Shown in pieces: positions 36,345 through 46,944 of a stretch of 64,000 nucleotides of DNA (positions are counted from its first letter, which is position 1; the number at the start of each line of letters is the position of its first letter). The notes under the pieces were generated by a model, which did not search any database, was not told the origin of the DNA, and saw only the letters and a list, made by a program, of their open reading frames with translations. Source of the stretch: Ancylostoma caninum (taxonomy: Eukaryota > Nematoda > Chromadorea > Rhabditida > Ancylostomatidae); assembly GCA_037903475.1 (NCBI GenBank), contig JBAJFG010000384.1, positions 752,001 through 816,000 of the forward strand, read 5' to 3'. The position numbers were made by a program, and so were the translations under genes.

Positions 36345-36700
36345 GACAAGAGTCGAGATCGCGGCCCGGCTCATGGGTAGAGACGCAGCAGCACACCATG
36401 ATGAGATCCCGTGACTCTGCCCAAGAGAGCCGCGCCGCGGTCCTGACCTCGACGGCGTCCGTTTGGAGTTCTCTGTATGTAATGAATACAAAGCGAAGGA
36501 TAAACCGATCCGGGCCAAAATTTGCGCGCAGGTCCGCAGTGGGCCGGCAGAGGTTATAAGCTAATTTCCAGTGGGGATTATCGATCAGCGTATCGATTAT
36601 ATCTATTTCACTGATTTTTCGCTTTTTTCCTTAGAGACTGGCGGAGGCATGCATACTAGGGTTGGTCGATACACGAACATGACAACAACTTTGCTTCAAA
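36345..36700. other. Unassigned interval
   Basis: Short open frames on both strands without recognisable families. Confidence 0.35.
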
Positions 36701-36759
36701 GTATTTATTGATTGAGTTTATTGTTTTTTTCACTATTGCCTAGGGGCAGTGAGAATAAG

Positions 36760-37060
36760 CCTACTGGGGTTCTCCAACACGCTGAATACGAATACGACAA
36801 CCATTTTGCACGAAAATATAAACTCATCGACTTATTGGTTTTATCGATTTTTGCTACTTTCGGTCGGAGTACATGTTCAGTGGGGTTTCCCGGTAAGCTG
36901 AACACGAATATAACGACCGTTTTGCACGATACTGTCGGCTTATTGATTTATTATTTTATCGACTTTCCTGCTTCCGTCCGGAGACAGTCGACACATTTCT
37001 GCTGGGGTTCTCCAGTACGCTTAACACGAGTGTAGCGACACTCAGCACGAAATTATCGAT
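36760..37060. repeat. Three diverged tandem units of ~115-125 bp
   Basis: Blocks such as TGGGGTTCTCCAACACGCTG, followed by a CGAATA-CGACNNCATTTTGCACGA stretch and a TTATNGATTT...TCGGTC stretch, recur at about 36,766, 36,880 and 37,005. Confidence 0.7.
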
Positions 37061-37080
37061 TGAACACATTCGCTACAATA

Positions 37081-37194
37081 TGCTTAACCGGTTGACACGC
37101 ATGGTGTGACGCGTGGGACCGCAACCGGGTGAGCACGCTCTTTTCAGAGCTATATTTTTGTGAAAGTCATAATTAGCAAAGTACTACATAGTAG
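37081..37194 (+). repeat. Left part of an interspersed repeat (copy A) split by the 8.4-kb insertion
   Basis: From GCTTAACCGGTTGACACGCA to ACTACATAGTAG this matches the minus-strand sequence at about 63,478-63,360. The right part continues at 45,592. Confidence 0.8.
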
Positions 37195-37832
37195 TACAGG
37201 GTGCACCATAAGTTTTTGCACAGTATATTTAGTACCACCATAGGAGTGGAATTCAATGTAATGGCATGACCTCGATGGCCACACTAAGCCAACTCAATAG
37301 CTACTTAAATAACCTATAAAATCGGGGATTTGTCAGCATCTGCCTTTATTTATTTATTTATACATTATGATTATTCATAATGTGACCCTTCTTACAGAAG
37401 GTAGAGATAGAAAGGCCCCAGAAAGAATTCGGGAGATTTAAACAGCTGATAGGATGTAGGTTCAAACAGCAGAAACCGTGAGTCAACATCCTCCTCGAAC
37501 CACAACTGCTCCCACAAACAGAGCGGTTATTGCTTTGCCCGAATATCTCTTAAACCTGACCATTCATTTGAATGAATCCAGGTGAGAAATGAACGTAGGC
37601 ACCGCATCTAATTCGTTCCTCACAGCACCATTTGCTTTCTGGTCTCACGTTCTGCTAATCAAAAGAGTAAAGTAGTCAAGATGGTCCCACCTACGAAGAT
37701 CTCTCTGTAGCCCAATGACAAAGTCAAGAAAATCATGAAGTGCGGATCAAAAAGCACGAGCATATTATGAATCCTTGCAGTGCATCACTTTCACAGTGTA
37801 GTAGCATGGATCTTTGCTGCTGAATTCCAATA

Positions 37833-38397
37833 TCAAAAGCGTTCTTCATTCTTCTGCAATAATAACCTCAGCTCTCTGCTCATCACAATTTTCTTCACAG
37901 TACACTTCTTACTGAAAAAATCAATTGGAAGCAGTTTCGCGAAGCTACTAGCTCTCATAAAATATGAACGAAACTGCCTTTCATTTCTTATCATTACTGG
38001 CACGTGTAAGTGAAAGTTTCCAAGTCTTCCCCGACACGGTTTCACCACAAAATAATTAGAGAGACGAAGACGAGTTTGTCCATTCCACATTTTCCGCAAA
38101 TAAAGAAGACCCACTGCTTTTCTTCTCAGATTAAGATTTTCTAGGCCTAATTTGCGCATGCAGTCTTCGTAACTCGTGGAATTTTCAGCGAATTGTTGTG
38201 GGAAGCACCTGCGGCAGATGATTTGGGTAAAAGTTCTCTGGACACTTTCAACAAGGGCAATTTTGTTTGCTTGGTATGGATTCCAAATCACTGAATTGTG
38301 TTCTAATATTGGCAGAACGTACGATAGGATAGTTATTTATGAAGATTCTGAGTAGACGAAACATCACTATCCTAGCCCTCATAACAATTCCTTCAAT
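37833..38397 (-). pseudogene. LINE polymerase C-terminal region
   Basis: Two overlapping frames complete the ORF2 protein. One reads HIEGIVMRARIVMFRLLRIF directly after the interruption. The next reads IWNPYQANKIALVESVQRTF, then SYEDCMRKLGLENLNLRRK, the typical C-terminal pattern of CR1/jockey-type proteins (an IW.P...LE.VQR box and a later L.LE.L..RR box). Confidence 0.8.
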
Positions 38398-38413
38398 GTG
38401 TCTATTGTACTTG

Positions 38414-38582
38414 CAACCGAATCGAATAATTATTCGGTTATTCGAATAAATTATTCGAATCGAATCATTCGAAAATTCGATTATTCGAAATTTTCGTTTT
38501 TCGAATATATTCGAAATTCGAATATTCGAAAAAGTCAACTTTCGAATATATTCGGTTATTCGAATATTCGAAACCCCCATTA
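38414..38582. repeat. TTCGAA palindrome array, left end of hAT-like element 1
   Basis: Irregular TTCGAAT/ATTCGAA boxes every 8-20 bases, for example ATTATTCGAATCGAATCATT. Confidence 0.9.
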
Positions 38583-39497
38583 TTTGAATGCGTCACCCGA
38601 ATATTCGTTATTCTAATCACACGAAATGGATAGGAGACGTTTGCCTTGTGCTGGCTTAGTTTTGAATCGGAAGAAGGCATCCTAGTGTACAGAGTAGTCC
38701 TACTGCGATTTCCTTTCGAGCAACTTGCAACACCTTTTAGTCATCCATTACGCTCTCAATGAAGAGTTTCGAGAGGATTATTGGATGTTGACATAAGTCC
38801 TTGAGCTTTCGTTCGGTCGCAATTTTTCGCGTGCCGTTGCCATTCTTTCACAAAGTGCTTACATTCGTACGCTTTTCTTCTTCTGCAATTCTGTCATCAT
38901 TCCCTCTAAATTTAATAGGAACCAAATGCATGCAATGCTGAGCCAACGCGTAGGTTCGCTGGAACTTGAAATAACACTATGAGCCAAATTCTCGGGATGC
39001 AGCTTTGATGATCTTGTCCGAGTGGCACCAGAGGTTACCAACGGGTCGGATTTTTGAGCCGATCCGATTGGATTTTCTGAGCGGACGGCTTACTCCATTT
39101 GAATAGTGCCTCTGAGAAGTGCGGTGCCCATCTAGACCATGCAATTCCTCTCAAGTTATCCCCACGACTTCATGGAAAAAATTTGGTTGATCGTGATGGC
39201 ATCTTCGAGACAAATATGTGGAGAAAAATATGTCTTTTGTTATGAGGCAGCCGATGAGTGACTGTTTCAAACACAACTTGCATAAGTAGTTCGAGTAGTT
39301 TTGGTGGTCTTTTGAACTTTCTTACTAAATGCTAGGAGAAGCAGTGTCGATAAAGCTGTTTTTCATGCACTCAACGCTCAACCTCGTAGTGCCGAACCTG
39401 AAGCAAATTGTTCAAGAAGAATCGGTTGTAACATTCTTGTAGAGCAAGACTAGCGCTTTCGAATCGTTATGTCTCATAGCCAAAAGGTGAAAAAAAA

Positions 39498-39693
39498 GTG
39501 AGCGTCGATGGCAGTGCGTTTTTCGCGGATATGGCATATTCGCGTAGCCGCGTCGCCCGCGCTGGAGTCGCTAATATAGTGGCAAATCAGAGTATTAATG
39601 GTAGTTTTTCAATCACTTCTGATGTTAACTATCAAGAAAACTGGGCTGCGTGCTTTCCGAGTGCTCGAAAAACGCACCGCCATCGACGCTCAC
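39498..39693. mobile_element. 196-bp MITE nested in hAT-like element 1
   Basis: GTGAGCGTCGATGGCAGTGC and the complement of the right end match over about 28 bases, ending in the TTTTTCG core. No clear target duplication noted. Confidence 0.72.
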
Positions 39694-39999
39694 TCTGAGC
39701 TGTGAAAACTGCAACTGAAAAAAAAAGCGCAAAGACTCATAGCAACACCCAATACTTTGCTTTTGCTCTTCTTGATACTCAATTCTTTTTCAAAATTTAA
39801 TTTTTGATTCGTTTTCTGGATTCATTTGCTTGGATTAGTTGAAGTCACTTGAAATTTTGGTTCTTGAGTTGATTTGTTTGGATTACATGATGGTTTCTTG
39901 CCGGTTTTTTGCGACAATAAATTTGAAGGTGGCAGCAAAAGGTGTTACGGATTGCTAGAGTCTCAAGTCTATCTAACATTTCAATCTAGGACCTTCATT

Positions 40000-40102
40000 C
40001 GAATGATTTATTCGAATAATTTATTCGAATAATTATCCGAAATTCGAATATTCGAAAAGTCAATTTTCGAATATATTCAATTATTCGAATATTCGAAATT
40101 TT
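40000..40102. repeat. TTCGAA palindrome array, right end of hAT-like element 1
   Basis: Boxes of TTCGAAT and TTCGAAA, followed by CAAAAATGTGCAAGTATA at the terminus. Confidence 0.9.
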
Positions 40103-40122
40103 CTCAAAAATGTGCAAGTATA

Positions 40123-40931
40123 GTGTCTACCAAAGGTAGTTTATTATCGTAACCGATTCCCAAGTCTTTAGTATTACTGCATTCTGAAATCTGAGTGTCC
40201 GAATTCAACCAATAGGGTACCTTGGGGTTACTTCGACCAAGATGCATTATATGGGTTTTCGATAAGGATATAGTTAGCTGCCATGAATTCATATATGACA
40301 TAAGTTTACGGATGGCTACTTGTAACTTCTCTGTTATTTCTTCCTTTTCTTTCAGTCAGTAACCAGCATACAACTTTATATCATCGGCGAACATCAACAA
40401 TTTTATACTGCTATCATGATTCAATGCGGTAGGATAGTCAGAGAGGTAGAGATTAAATAGGAGCGGTCCCAATACACTACCCTGTGGAACACCACTTATC
40501 ACTTCTCTTTCTTGTGAGAAAGAATCGTCCACTCTGACGGAGAAGGTTCTCCCCATAAGGAATGATGTAAGCCATTTCAAAATGTTCCCACAAATGCCAA
40601 GATGTTCAAGCTTCCAAAGGAGTTTACAATGTGATAGTGTCGAACGCTTTGAAGATATCAAAGTAGATGATATCACATTGTGAGCGTCCAGAAATTCGTC
40701 AATTTTTTCTTTTATACATCTCTCCATAATTTTACATGCAGTACTGGTGATGGAAATTGGGCGAAAGTCCGCTGGAGATATCGGGGAAGGATGTTTGTTA
40801 ATTGGCATAATCAGTGATTTTTTTCCACAGAGTATATACAGAACCGAGGCTAAGGGAACAGTTAAATATATGGGCAAGCGGTAAACAGAGTTCATGACAG
40901 CATTTGAGGAAGACGGCCTGTGGGATGGCAT
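40123..40931 (-). pseudogene. LINE reverse transcriptase, main part
   Basis: The polymerase shows ADFRPISITSTACKIMERCI, GVPQGSVLGPLLFNLYLSD and the active-site FADDIKLYAGY. A further frame (40,301-40,131) continues with WQLTISLSKTHIMHLG and KDLGIGYDNKLP. A frameshift around 40,350 separates the two. The palm and fingers order is normal for jockey/CR1-type enzymes. A segment between the RPISI and CKLLWKLEHLGI regions is shortened. Confidence 0.88.
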
Positions 40932-41370
40932 CGAAAGTTAGTGAGTACGATAGCTTTAGTTTTTTCATGAACTTCAACACCATCTGTGGCATTATGAGGA
41001 AATCATTTATAGGTGGATAACCTCTACCACCGTTCAAGACATCAGGTAGAGTTCCATCGTCGTTGGTGAAAATCGACAAAAAGTAATCTGCTAAAACTTC
41101 ACTTTTCTGTATATCTGTTAGAGCACGTTCGCCAAAACTGTTGACGAACGATGGGATTTTCGGACGTTTATCCTTTAAACGGGAATTGACGAAACTATAA
41201 AACTTTTTCCCCTTCATCTTCGAAAGCAATCGTTTTTCCTGATTCCTCAAAAACTTGTCGATGAGGCGACTCAGTCTCATGGATATTTTAGTGTACTTGT
41301 TTTCAACGACTTGCTTATGTAGACGGAGGAAAAGAAATTCTCTATACATGAATAACTTCTTGATGTACAT
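40798..41370 (-). pseudogene. LINE ORF2 linker between endonuclease and polymerase
   Basis: The frame carries the conserved linker wording (LRNQEKRLLSKMKGKKFYSF; ALTDIQKSEVLADYFLSIFT), which precedes the polymerase in CR1-like proteins. It is frameshifted against both neighbours. Confidence 0.75.
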
Positions 41371-41520
41371 TGGAAAACGGGCATTAGGTGTGTGTTGTGT
41401 GCGGATGGGGACGCATTTCTCAAAATGGTGTAAAGAACATTGCGAAACTTTGATTACATGTCATCTATATTGAGGCAGTTTTGAAAAGGGCTTCCCAATC
41501 AACAGAAGAAAGTTCACGTT

Positions 41521-42240
41521 TCATTGAGGAAAATCGGCATTTGAGAAATCTCTATACTGATTGTTAATTTCCTTGGCATTGTGAGAGACGTGGGCTGTGA
41601 AGGCGACGATGGAATGGTCAGAACTTGCAAGAGGATTTTTGATGTGCACATTAGATATCAATTGGTGATTGTCTGAGAGCACTAGGTCGAGCGTGCGCGA
41701 TCCACATGTTGGCGGCAGTACAACAAACTGTTTGAGTTTATGACTTTCAAACAAAGAAATGTATTTACTGAACCTTGGATCTCGAGGTTTTGCTACGGAG
41801 TTCGACCAGTCAGTGTCCAGGTTGAAATCACCCAAAATCATGACATTGAATTGGCATCCTGATACTAGCAAGTCATGATGATTCAACAGTTCTGAGCAAT
41901 CGTGAATTCTAGCTTTAGGAGGGCGGTTAACATTAATAATGCGAAGTTTGTGATTTTTGGATTCAAAGTCAATAGAGAGACATGATATTCCTCCACTGTT
42001 GAATTGTAGATCCAGACGCTCAAAACCTATGTGGTCTCTCAACAATAGTGCACCTCTGCCTTGCCTATCAAGTCTAATAAAATTGTATGGTAGCATATTA
42101 AGGATCATTCCATCTGTCACAGTTTCATCTGTCCATGTCTCTTGCAATGCCATTATGCTTGGTTTGAAGTTTCAAGAAAGCTATTAGTTCATTCACCTTG
42201 CTTATACTTCTGCAGTTGGCTGAAAAACAACTTAGTTTGT
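41521..42240 (-). pseudogene. LINE AP-type endonuclease
   Basis: This domain nicks the target DNA. The frame at 42,153-41,521 shows ALQETWTDETV (catalytic Glu), ILGDFNLDTDW, TLDLVLSD and SSDHSIVAF (catalytic Asp-His), the ordered motifs of exonuclease-endonuclease-phosphatase folds. The expected beginning (LSCFSANCRSISKVNELIAF) is in another frame just upstream, up to about 42,240, so one frameshift lies near 42,160. Confidence 0.88.
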
Positions 42241-42288
42241 AAACACGCAGGCACATTCTTTTACTCATCCTTCGACCGTGCGGTCCTC

Positions 42289-42893
42289 TCAGTTTAAACT
42301 GGTTTGTGTGGAAGCTGTGGAGGTGAATGGAAGCCTACCACGACTAGCTCGGTCATACGAGCCTTTTGCCATGACAGAATTGGAAGAAGCATCTCTGGAT
42401 GTGTGGGCAAGATTCAAGACTGTTTCTCGGGATGAAATATTAGTCCTATCGCCTGGTGGTTTTTGGTGAGTTACCGGGTAGAAAGTATTGTCAAGCGGAA
42501 TTCGAGCTTTTGTATTCAAGTCGAACAAGCTGTTTCGGTCTACTCGATACTTTCCACCTTGCGTTTCGACAGGATGTCTTCTTTGTTGCCGAAGGGCATA
42601 GCCAAGTTTGCGTTCTTCACGGGTGAGCGAGGGTCTGATGAAAACATTAGCAAACTTCATTGAACTTCTGAGCTTACGCGCGTGTCTGCTGACAGGCAGA
42701 TGTTGGAAAAACTACCTTAAGCAGACGTGGCTTGCTACCATTAGGAATCCCAAGTCGGAACAGACTGACAGGGGAAAAGTTCACGTCCAACTCTTCAAAC
42801 AGTTCCCAAATGTTACTCCACTCGAAACTCATTCTATCCTGCCCCCGTAGATCTGCTGCCGGTTCAGGCAGGCCAGCAATTACAACTGAGCGC
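42289..42893 (-). pseudogene. LINE ORF1, C-terminal part
   Basis: After the hAT-like insertion the ORF1 protein resumes at the duplicated octamer with IAGLPEPAADL, then GIPNGSKPRLLKVVFPTSA. A frameshift follows at about 42,675, and the 42,663-42,289 frame continues with FANVFIRPSLTREERKLGYA. This block order is typical of nucleic-acid-binding ORF1 proteins of CR1-like LINEs. Confidence 0.78.
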
Positions 42894-42905
42894 GAGAGTT
42901 TTACA

Positions 42906-43182
42906 TTCGAAAATATTTTTCGAATATTCGAATATTCGAATTTTCGAATTTTTGGGGACCCCCGAATTTTCGAACAGTCGAACTTCCGAATTTTTGCGAA
43001 CCGTCGAATTTTCGAATATTCGAACTTTCGAATTTTCTAAGCCCACCGAATTTTCGAATATTCGAACTTTCGAATTTCTAGGGATCTCCGAATTTTCGAA
43101 TATTCGAATTTTTGCGAACCACCGAATATTCGAATATTCGAACTTCCGAATATTCGAATGTTCGAATATTTATTCGAATAAC
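42906..43182. repeat. TTCGAA array with ~50-bp higher-order units, left end of element 2
   Basis: About five units of CGAATTTTCGAATATTCGAA plus TTTCGAATTT are separated by short GC spacers, several self-complementary (GGGGACCCCC, TAAGCCCACC, AGGGATCTCC). Confidence 0.9.
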
Positions 43183-43895
43183 ATTCCATTTGGTAAAAAC
43201 ATTTTGTACTCATGCATGTAGGCGAACAAGGCGATGTGTTTGCCAATCACAACGGGCATGAAACTTTTCGGGTAGTTTCATTTGCTGTTTTGGAATTTCT
43301 CACAACCATGAGTGGAAGCTTGTGCTGCTGTGGAGTTGGTCCCTTATCGGTTTTAAAATTGCATCGCCTTGAAATTTCTAAGCTTAAGAACGTCACTTGA
43401 GGTCTGTAACCATCATTAAAGGATCGTAAAGTGGATGAAACCCTTCGTCCGTGAGAAGGCTTTCGCTTTAATATCTCCGTGTTGTAGTTTAACAAAACGT
43501 GCCATGGTAGTAAATGTAGAGGTATTGACGCGGCAAAAATAATGTTGGGTACAGTGGTTCAGTTTGATCATGAATGAGCTTCCAGCTGTCAACAAAGAAG
43601 CAAGTCAGCGATATAAAAAAAAACGCTGCGTGTAACCCCATTCCTCATTACTACTTCTGTTTATCCGGTTTGACTGCATGCTTGTGCGTTGAATGTCAAA
43701 ACCCACAGAACTTCTGTAACAAGAAGTTGGAGTATGTTCGGGCAGAAGGGACAATAAGAGGATCTCAAGATTTTATGTGAACTTTGAATTCCATAACTAA
43801 CGGTGATGTACTTAGAAAGAGATTAAACGAAGCGGTAGTCGGAAATCAGCTAAATATAAGGAGGAATGCTGTGTAAAATTTTATATTATAGTTTG

Positions 43896-44027
43896 CACTT
43901 CACTTACATAGTTCTGGAGGAAAGGCTTGAATAATCAGAAGTATAGTTGAAACTGCTGGTGCACTTCACTTACATAGTTCTGGAGGAAAGGTTTGAATAA
44001 TCCGAAGTATAGTTGAAACTGCTGGTT
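43896..44027. repeat. 67-bp tandem duplication inside element 2
   Basis: GCACTTCACTTACATAGTTC and what follows (to GAAACTGCTGGT) occurs twice in direct succession with two or three differences. Confidence 0.9.
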
Positions 44028-44274
44028 TCTCAAGTGTCTTGAAAAGTACATACCTAGGTTTCACTGGAGAGATCATCGTCGCCAATGTCGTATACCTCGT
44101 AAGACTGTGGTTTCAAAGCTTTCAAATGCTGTTGGTGGCTTTCGAGTGCGTGCAAAGAGACGAGCAGATTTTTGGGAAAATTGAGATTGAAATGAGAATT
44201 TGGACTGGAGTTTCAGTCGGAATGGTTCTTCAGCGAGAAAATGGAACTGATATAACAGTTGCGACGCAAAACAA

Positions 44275-44520
44275 TTCCAAATATTCGGATTTTCGACCTA
44301 AAATTTCCGAATATTCGAATTTTCGAATGATCCCGGACGCTCGAATTTTCGAATATTCGAACTTCCGAATATTGCGGAGCCATCGAACTTTCGAATATTC
44401 GAATTTTCGAATTTTTTGGGGCCCCCGAATTTTCGAATATTCGAACTTTCGGATTTTTCGGAACCTCCGAATTTTCGAATATTCGAATATTCGAATAAAT
44501 ATTCGAATTTTATTCGATTC
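44275..44520. repeat. TTCGAA array, right end of element 2
   Basis: Same unit type as the left end, with spacers such as TTGGGGCCCCC and CGGAACCTCC, then TTATTCGATTCGGTC at the terminus. Confidence 0.9.
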
Positions 44521-44533
44521 GGTCAAAACTCTA

Positions 44534-44786
44534 CTGAGCGCTGCCTTTCAACGTCGTCAAATGAGCGTTCATTTTTACGCTGCTGATCACGACCAATCCT
44601 TTCAACAGCAGCGATTCCACCTTTCACTGCAGCTTTCTCAGCATTCCTTCGCGGCAGCACCTGGGTCAGGATAGAAATGAACATCAAATATCTTTCTGCT
44701 TCATTAAGTTCTAGCAACTCATCCGTTTTCTCCTCTAGGTCTTCAGCTGTACGGATAGAATAGGCATTGAGTTGTCGACCACTCAT
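44534..44786 (-). pseudogene. LINE ORF1, N-terminal part
   Basis: The Met at 44,786 begins MSGRQLNAYSIRTAEDLEEK, an acidic helical start, and runs to RSFDDVERQRS, where the hAT-like element begins. Upstream residues in the same frame (to 44,882) may be 5' leader. The reading is protein-like and continues in phase across the octamer into the second ORF1 segment at 42,893. Confidence 0.7.
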
Positions 44787-45591
44787 GGTGGATGCAGATG
44801 CAAGAATGATGTAACAGCTTATAGTCGAGTGGGAGGCGCATCCATTGTGGCAGGATGGTATTCCTTGTATAAATCCTTCCAAAGCTTTTCCTCAGCATTA
44901 TGGTACAAGCTCAAACTTTCCTGTAATATAGCTCTTGATTTGCCCTTTAACATCGTTAGCGTGGGGAAGTCCATCGGATTCAGATTAGTGCTGCATGAGA
45001 GTTAGATTTCAGCACAGGATTTCCTTAGCGCACCACTCCAGTAGAGCTTCATGAGCAGATTTTGAGTTTTACTGAAACGTCACGTTTAGGCTATGCAATA
45101 TGAATTTGATGCAGCAAGGTCTCTTCTCACCTAAAATGATATTCAAATAAAAATGAGCGTGACGTCGATGTTGCGAACCACAGAAATCTAAGAAAATTTG
45201 CTCTATCTGGGCATCTTTTCAAAACCATGATGAAATTCTTGAAGGAAGAGAGAAAGCGGAATTCCGTTCTCACTGCAGAATTCTCCAGTGCTTTTTACAT
45301 CTATATCATTTTTCTGATGAGAATAGAACAGATTTGTCCTGAAAAGTGGCTCCAGTTCTAATGTGACATCGTTGCTCCGTGCCGGGGCTAACCCGGTAAG
45401 GCGCTCCGGTAAGGCTTTCACTCGACTTTGAGCTAATACAAAAGCAGTTGGCGGCATATTCCCGATCTACTAGATTATATGAGTTACTATTGAGTTGATT
45501 TGGTGCTGCCATAGAGATCATGCCATTGCGTTGAATTCTGCTGCTGTGTTGGTACTAAATGTGGTGTGCAAGAACTTATGGCGCACCCTTA

Positions 45592-45915
45592 TACTAATAA
45601 ATATTCAAGCGTTCTACACACAAAGTGGGTAGGGCAGACATTCTCTCAGACTTCTTTATAACGTGGTTGGAACAAAGAAAACTAAAAGAACGATAAATAT
45701 GGAAGAGAATGTTCAATCAGGATCAAGTGAATGGACGACAATCATTTGGAAACACTCTTGACGATCACAAAAGAGAAAACCATCGATCAAAGACTTGCGC
45801 AAACTCGGAGTATTATACGGCAGAGGAAAAAATCCTACCACGTGGGACCACGTCCTCAGGCGGTTGAGTACGGGACCCGCGCGCGTCCAAACACGCTTGA
45901 CATACCATGCAAAAA
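45592..45915 (+). repeat. Right part of interspersed repeat copy A, with a conserved short frame
   Basis: TACTAATAAATATTCAAGC continues the repeat begun at 37,081-37,194. It contains the frame 45,731-45,973, starting MDDNHLETLLTITKEK, which is matched by MDDKHLDTLLTITKEK on the minus strand at 63,207 in the second copy. Downstream are TGGGACCACG and CGGGACCCG motifs. Whether the frame is translated is unknown. Confidence 0.7.
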
Positions 45916-46750
45916 GCGTAAGGTCGCGAATATGTTAATTGGCATTATCGGCTTTTCTTTCCAAGCAGGGTGAGAAAGGATTATCGAGATTATTTAACAC
46001 TGTGACCACCGGAACGATGAGCGTACGCGTGTATTAGTACCACTAACAATCCGCATCAGGGTGAAAGGCTGGGGTGGTAAAAATCCCGAGCAAAGCAGGG
46101 TATGCCTTCTATAATAGTTTCAGATAACGCGGAACCGTCACCCTAATTATAGTCTGTTCGAACTTTGTTCACCAATTTTCTCATCCGGTGCAATTGACGA
46201 AATGCATAATTATTGTAAGAGGTAAGAAACCTGTCCCATCTTATGTCGATTCGTAGAGAAAAGACGCGTTAAAAATTACTCTTAGCCTACACGAAATATT
46301 GTTCCAGTCAGCGAAACGCGGCGAAATACTAAAGAGCTCACAAGTAAGAAAAAGAGGAGGAAAAAGTCCAAATCAAAGTGGGAAGTGATTCTCTCTCCAG
46401 TTTCTTGCAAATCATCACTTTTTCCCAAAACCTCTAAGATTTCGTTGTTAGGTTTGACTTTAGATCCAATTCTGTACACGAGCACTAGTATAACCTGCCT
46501 TTTGAAAGGAATCTTCGAGCCAAGTTTCACCTTTTGTGCATTTTAGCACTACTTAGTTTATTGAATAGCGAATAGAGCTAACTTTCGCTGGCTTGCATGG
46601 TTGGCCTTTCACAAATCTCATCCTTAATTGACATATTGTTTTTCACACATGGCTTCACAATAACGAACACTGATGAGCAGTTCTTTACTGAACCTAAAAC
46701 TCAATGAGTGGTTTTTCACACACCTGTTTACCCTCGACAATACGTTATAT

Positions 46751-46941
46751 AATACTTGCACATTTTTGAAAAATTTCGAATATTCGAATAATCGAATGCA
46801 TTCGAAAAGTGCCCTTTCCGAATATTCGAATATCGAGTATATTCGAAAAATAAAAAATTCGAATATTCTAATTTTCGAATGATTCGATTCGAATGGTTTA
46901 TTCGAATGACCGAATAATTATTCGATCCCGTTGCAAGTATA
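46751..46941. mobile_element. 191-bp MITE relative of hAT-like element 1
   Basis: The ends AATACTTGCACATTTTTGA and (complement) TGTATACTTGCAACGGGATC match the termini of the 1,717-bp element in inverted orientation, and the interior is nearly all TTCGAA boxes. Flanking octamers CGTTATAT and CTATACAT agree at five of eight positions, as expected for an old 8-bp duplication. Confidence 0.75.
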
Positions 46942-46944
46942 CTA

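Larger units (their letters stand above)
38406..40122. mobile_element. hAT-like element 1 (1,717 bp) with TTCGAA-box ends
   Basis: The left end TGTACTTGCAACC and the complement of the right end TATACTTGCACA form short inverted termini. The flanks carry GTGTCTAT (38,398-38,405) and GTGTCTAC (40,123-40,130), an 8-bp duplication with one difference. Removing the element rejoins the LINE polymerase (KLP then FGRHIEGIV, apart from one frameshift). About 165 and 100 bases at the two ends are packed with TTCGAA/TTCGAAT palindromes. The middle has no clear transposase; a minus-strand stretch near 38,940 with TRWLS may be a hAT remnant. A smaller MITE is nested inside. Confidence 0.78.
42894..44533. 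mobile_element. hAT-like element 2 (1,640 bp) with TTCGAA-box ends and perfect 8-bp duplication
   Basis: Inverted ends GAGAGTTTTACATTCGAA and (complement) TAGAGTTTTGACCGAATCGAA. CTGAGCGC is repeated exactly at 42,886-42,893 and 44,534-44,541. Its removal rejoins the LINE ORF1 frame from ERSFDDVERQRS to VVIAGLPEP. Both ends hold arrays of about 50-bp units rich in TTCGAATATTCGAA. The central 1.1 kb has no recognisable transposase, so it is probably non-autonomous. Confidence 0.82.
37345..44882 (-). mobile_element. CR1/L2-like LINE (non-LTR retrotransposon), interrupted twice
   Basis: On the minus strand the order is ORF1 (44,786-44,534 and 42,893-42,289), endonuclease (about 42,240-41,521), linker, reverse transcriptase (40,931-40,123, then 38,405-37,833) and a 3' tail of ATAAATAAATAAA ending near 37,346. 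Two hAT-like elements split it at 42,894-44,533 and 38,406-40,122. Frameshifts are present in ORF1, at the endonuclease start and in the polymerase, so the copy is dead. The exact 5' end and target duplication were not found. Confidence 0.85.
37197..45589. mobile_element. 8.4-kb TA-flanked element with ~130-bp inverted termini, itself full of nested insertions
   Basis: The left terminus CAGGGTGCACCATAAGTTTT and the complement of the right end AGGGTGCGCCATAAGTTCTT align for about 130 bases (AATTCAA, AATGGCATGA, CAACTCAATAG blocks). TA flanks are at 37,195-37,196 and 45,590-45,591. The outside sequences join to reconstruct the repeat seen unbroken at about 63.3-63.5 kb, which proves insertion. 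Most of the interior is a later LINE. Minus-strand frames at 45,203-45,521 may be remnants of the element's own gene, not recognised. Confidence 0.75.

Noticed and set aside
44039..44674. 211-codon plus frame rich in FEYSNFRI
   Set aside because: Its second half is the TTCGAA array read as protein; the frame crosses an element border.
45203..45521. A host gene on the minus strand
   Set aside because: Two overlapping frames without a family lie inside the 8.4-kb element and are more likely remnants of it.
38380..46940. CRISPR-like or satellite centromere array from TTCGAA repeats
   Set aside because: Boxes are irregular, lie in discrete blocks at element ends and come with inverted termini and target duplications.
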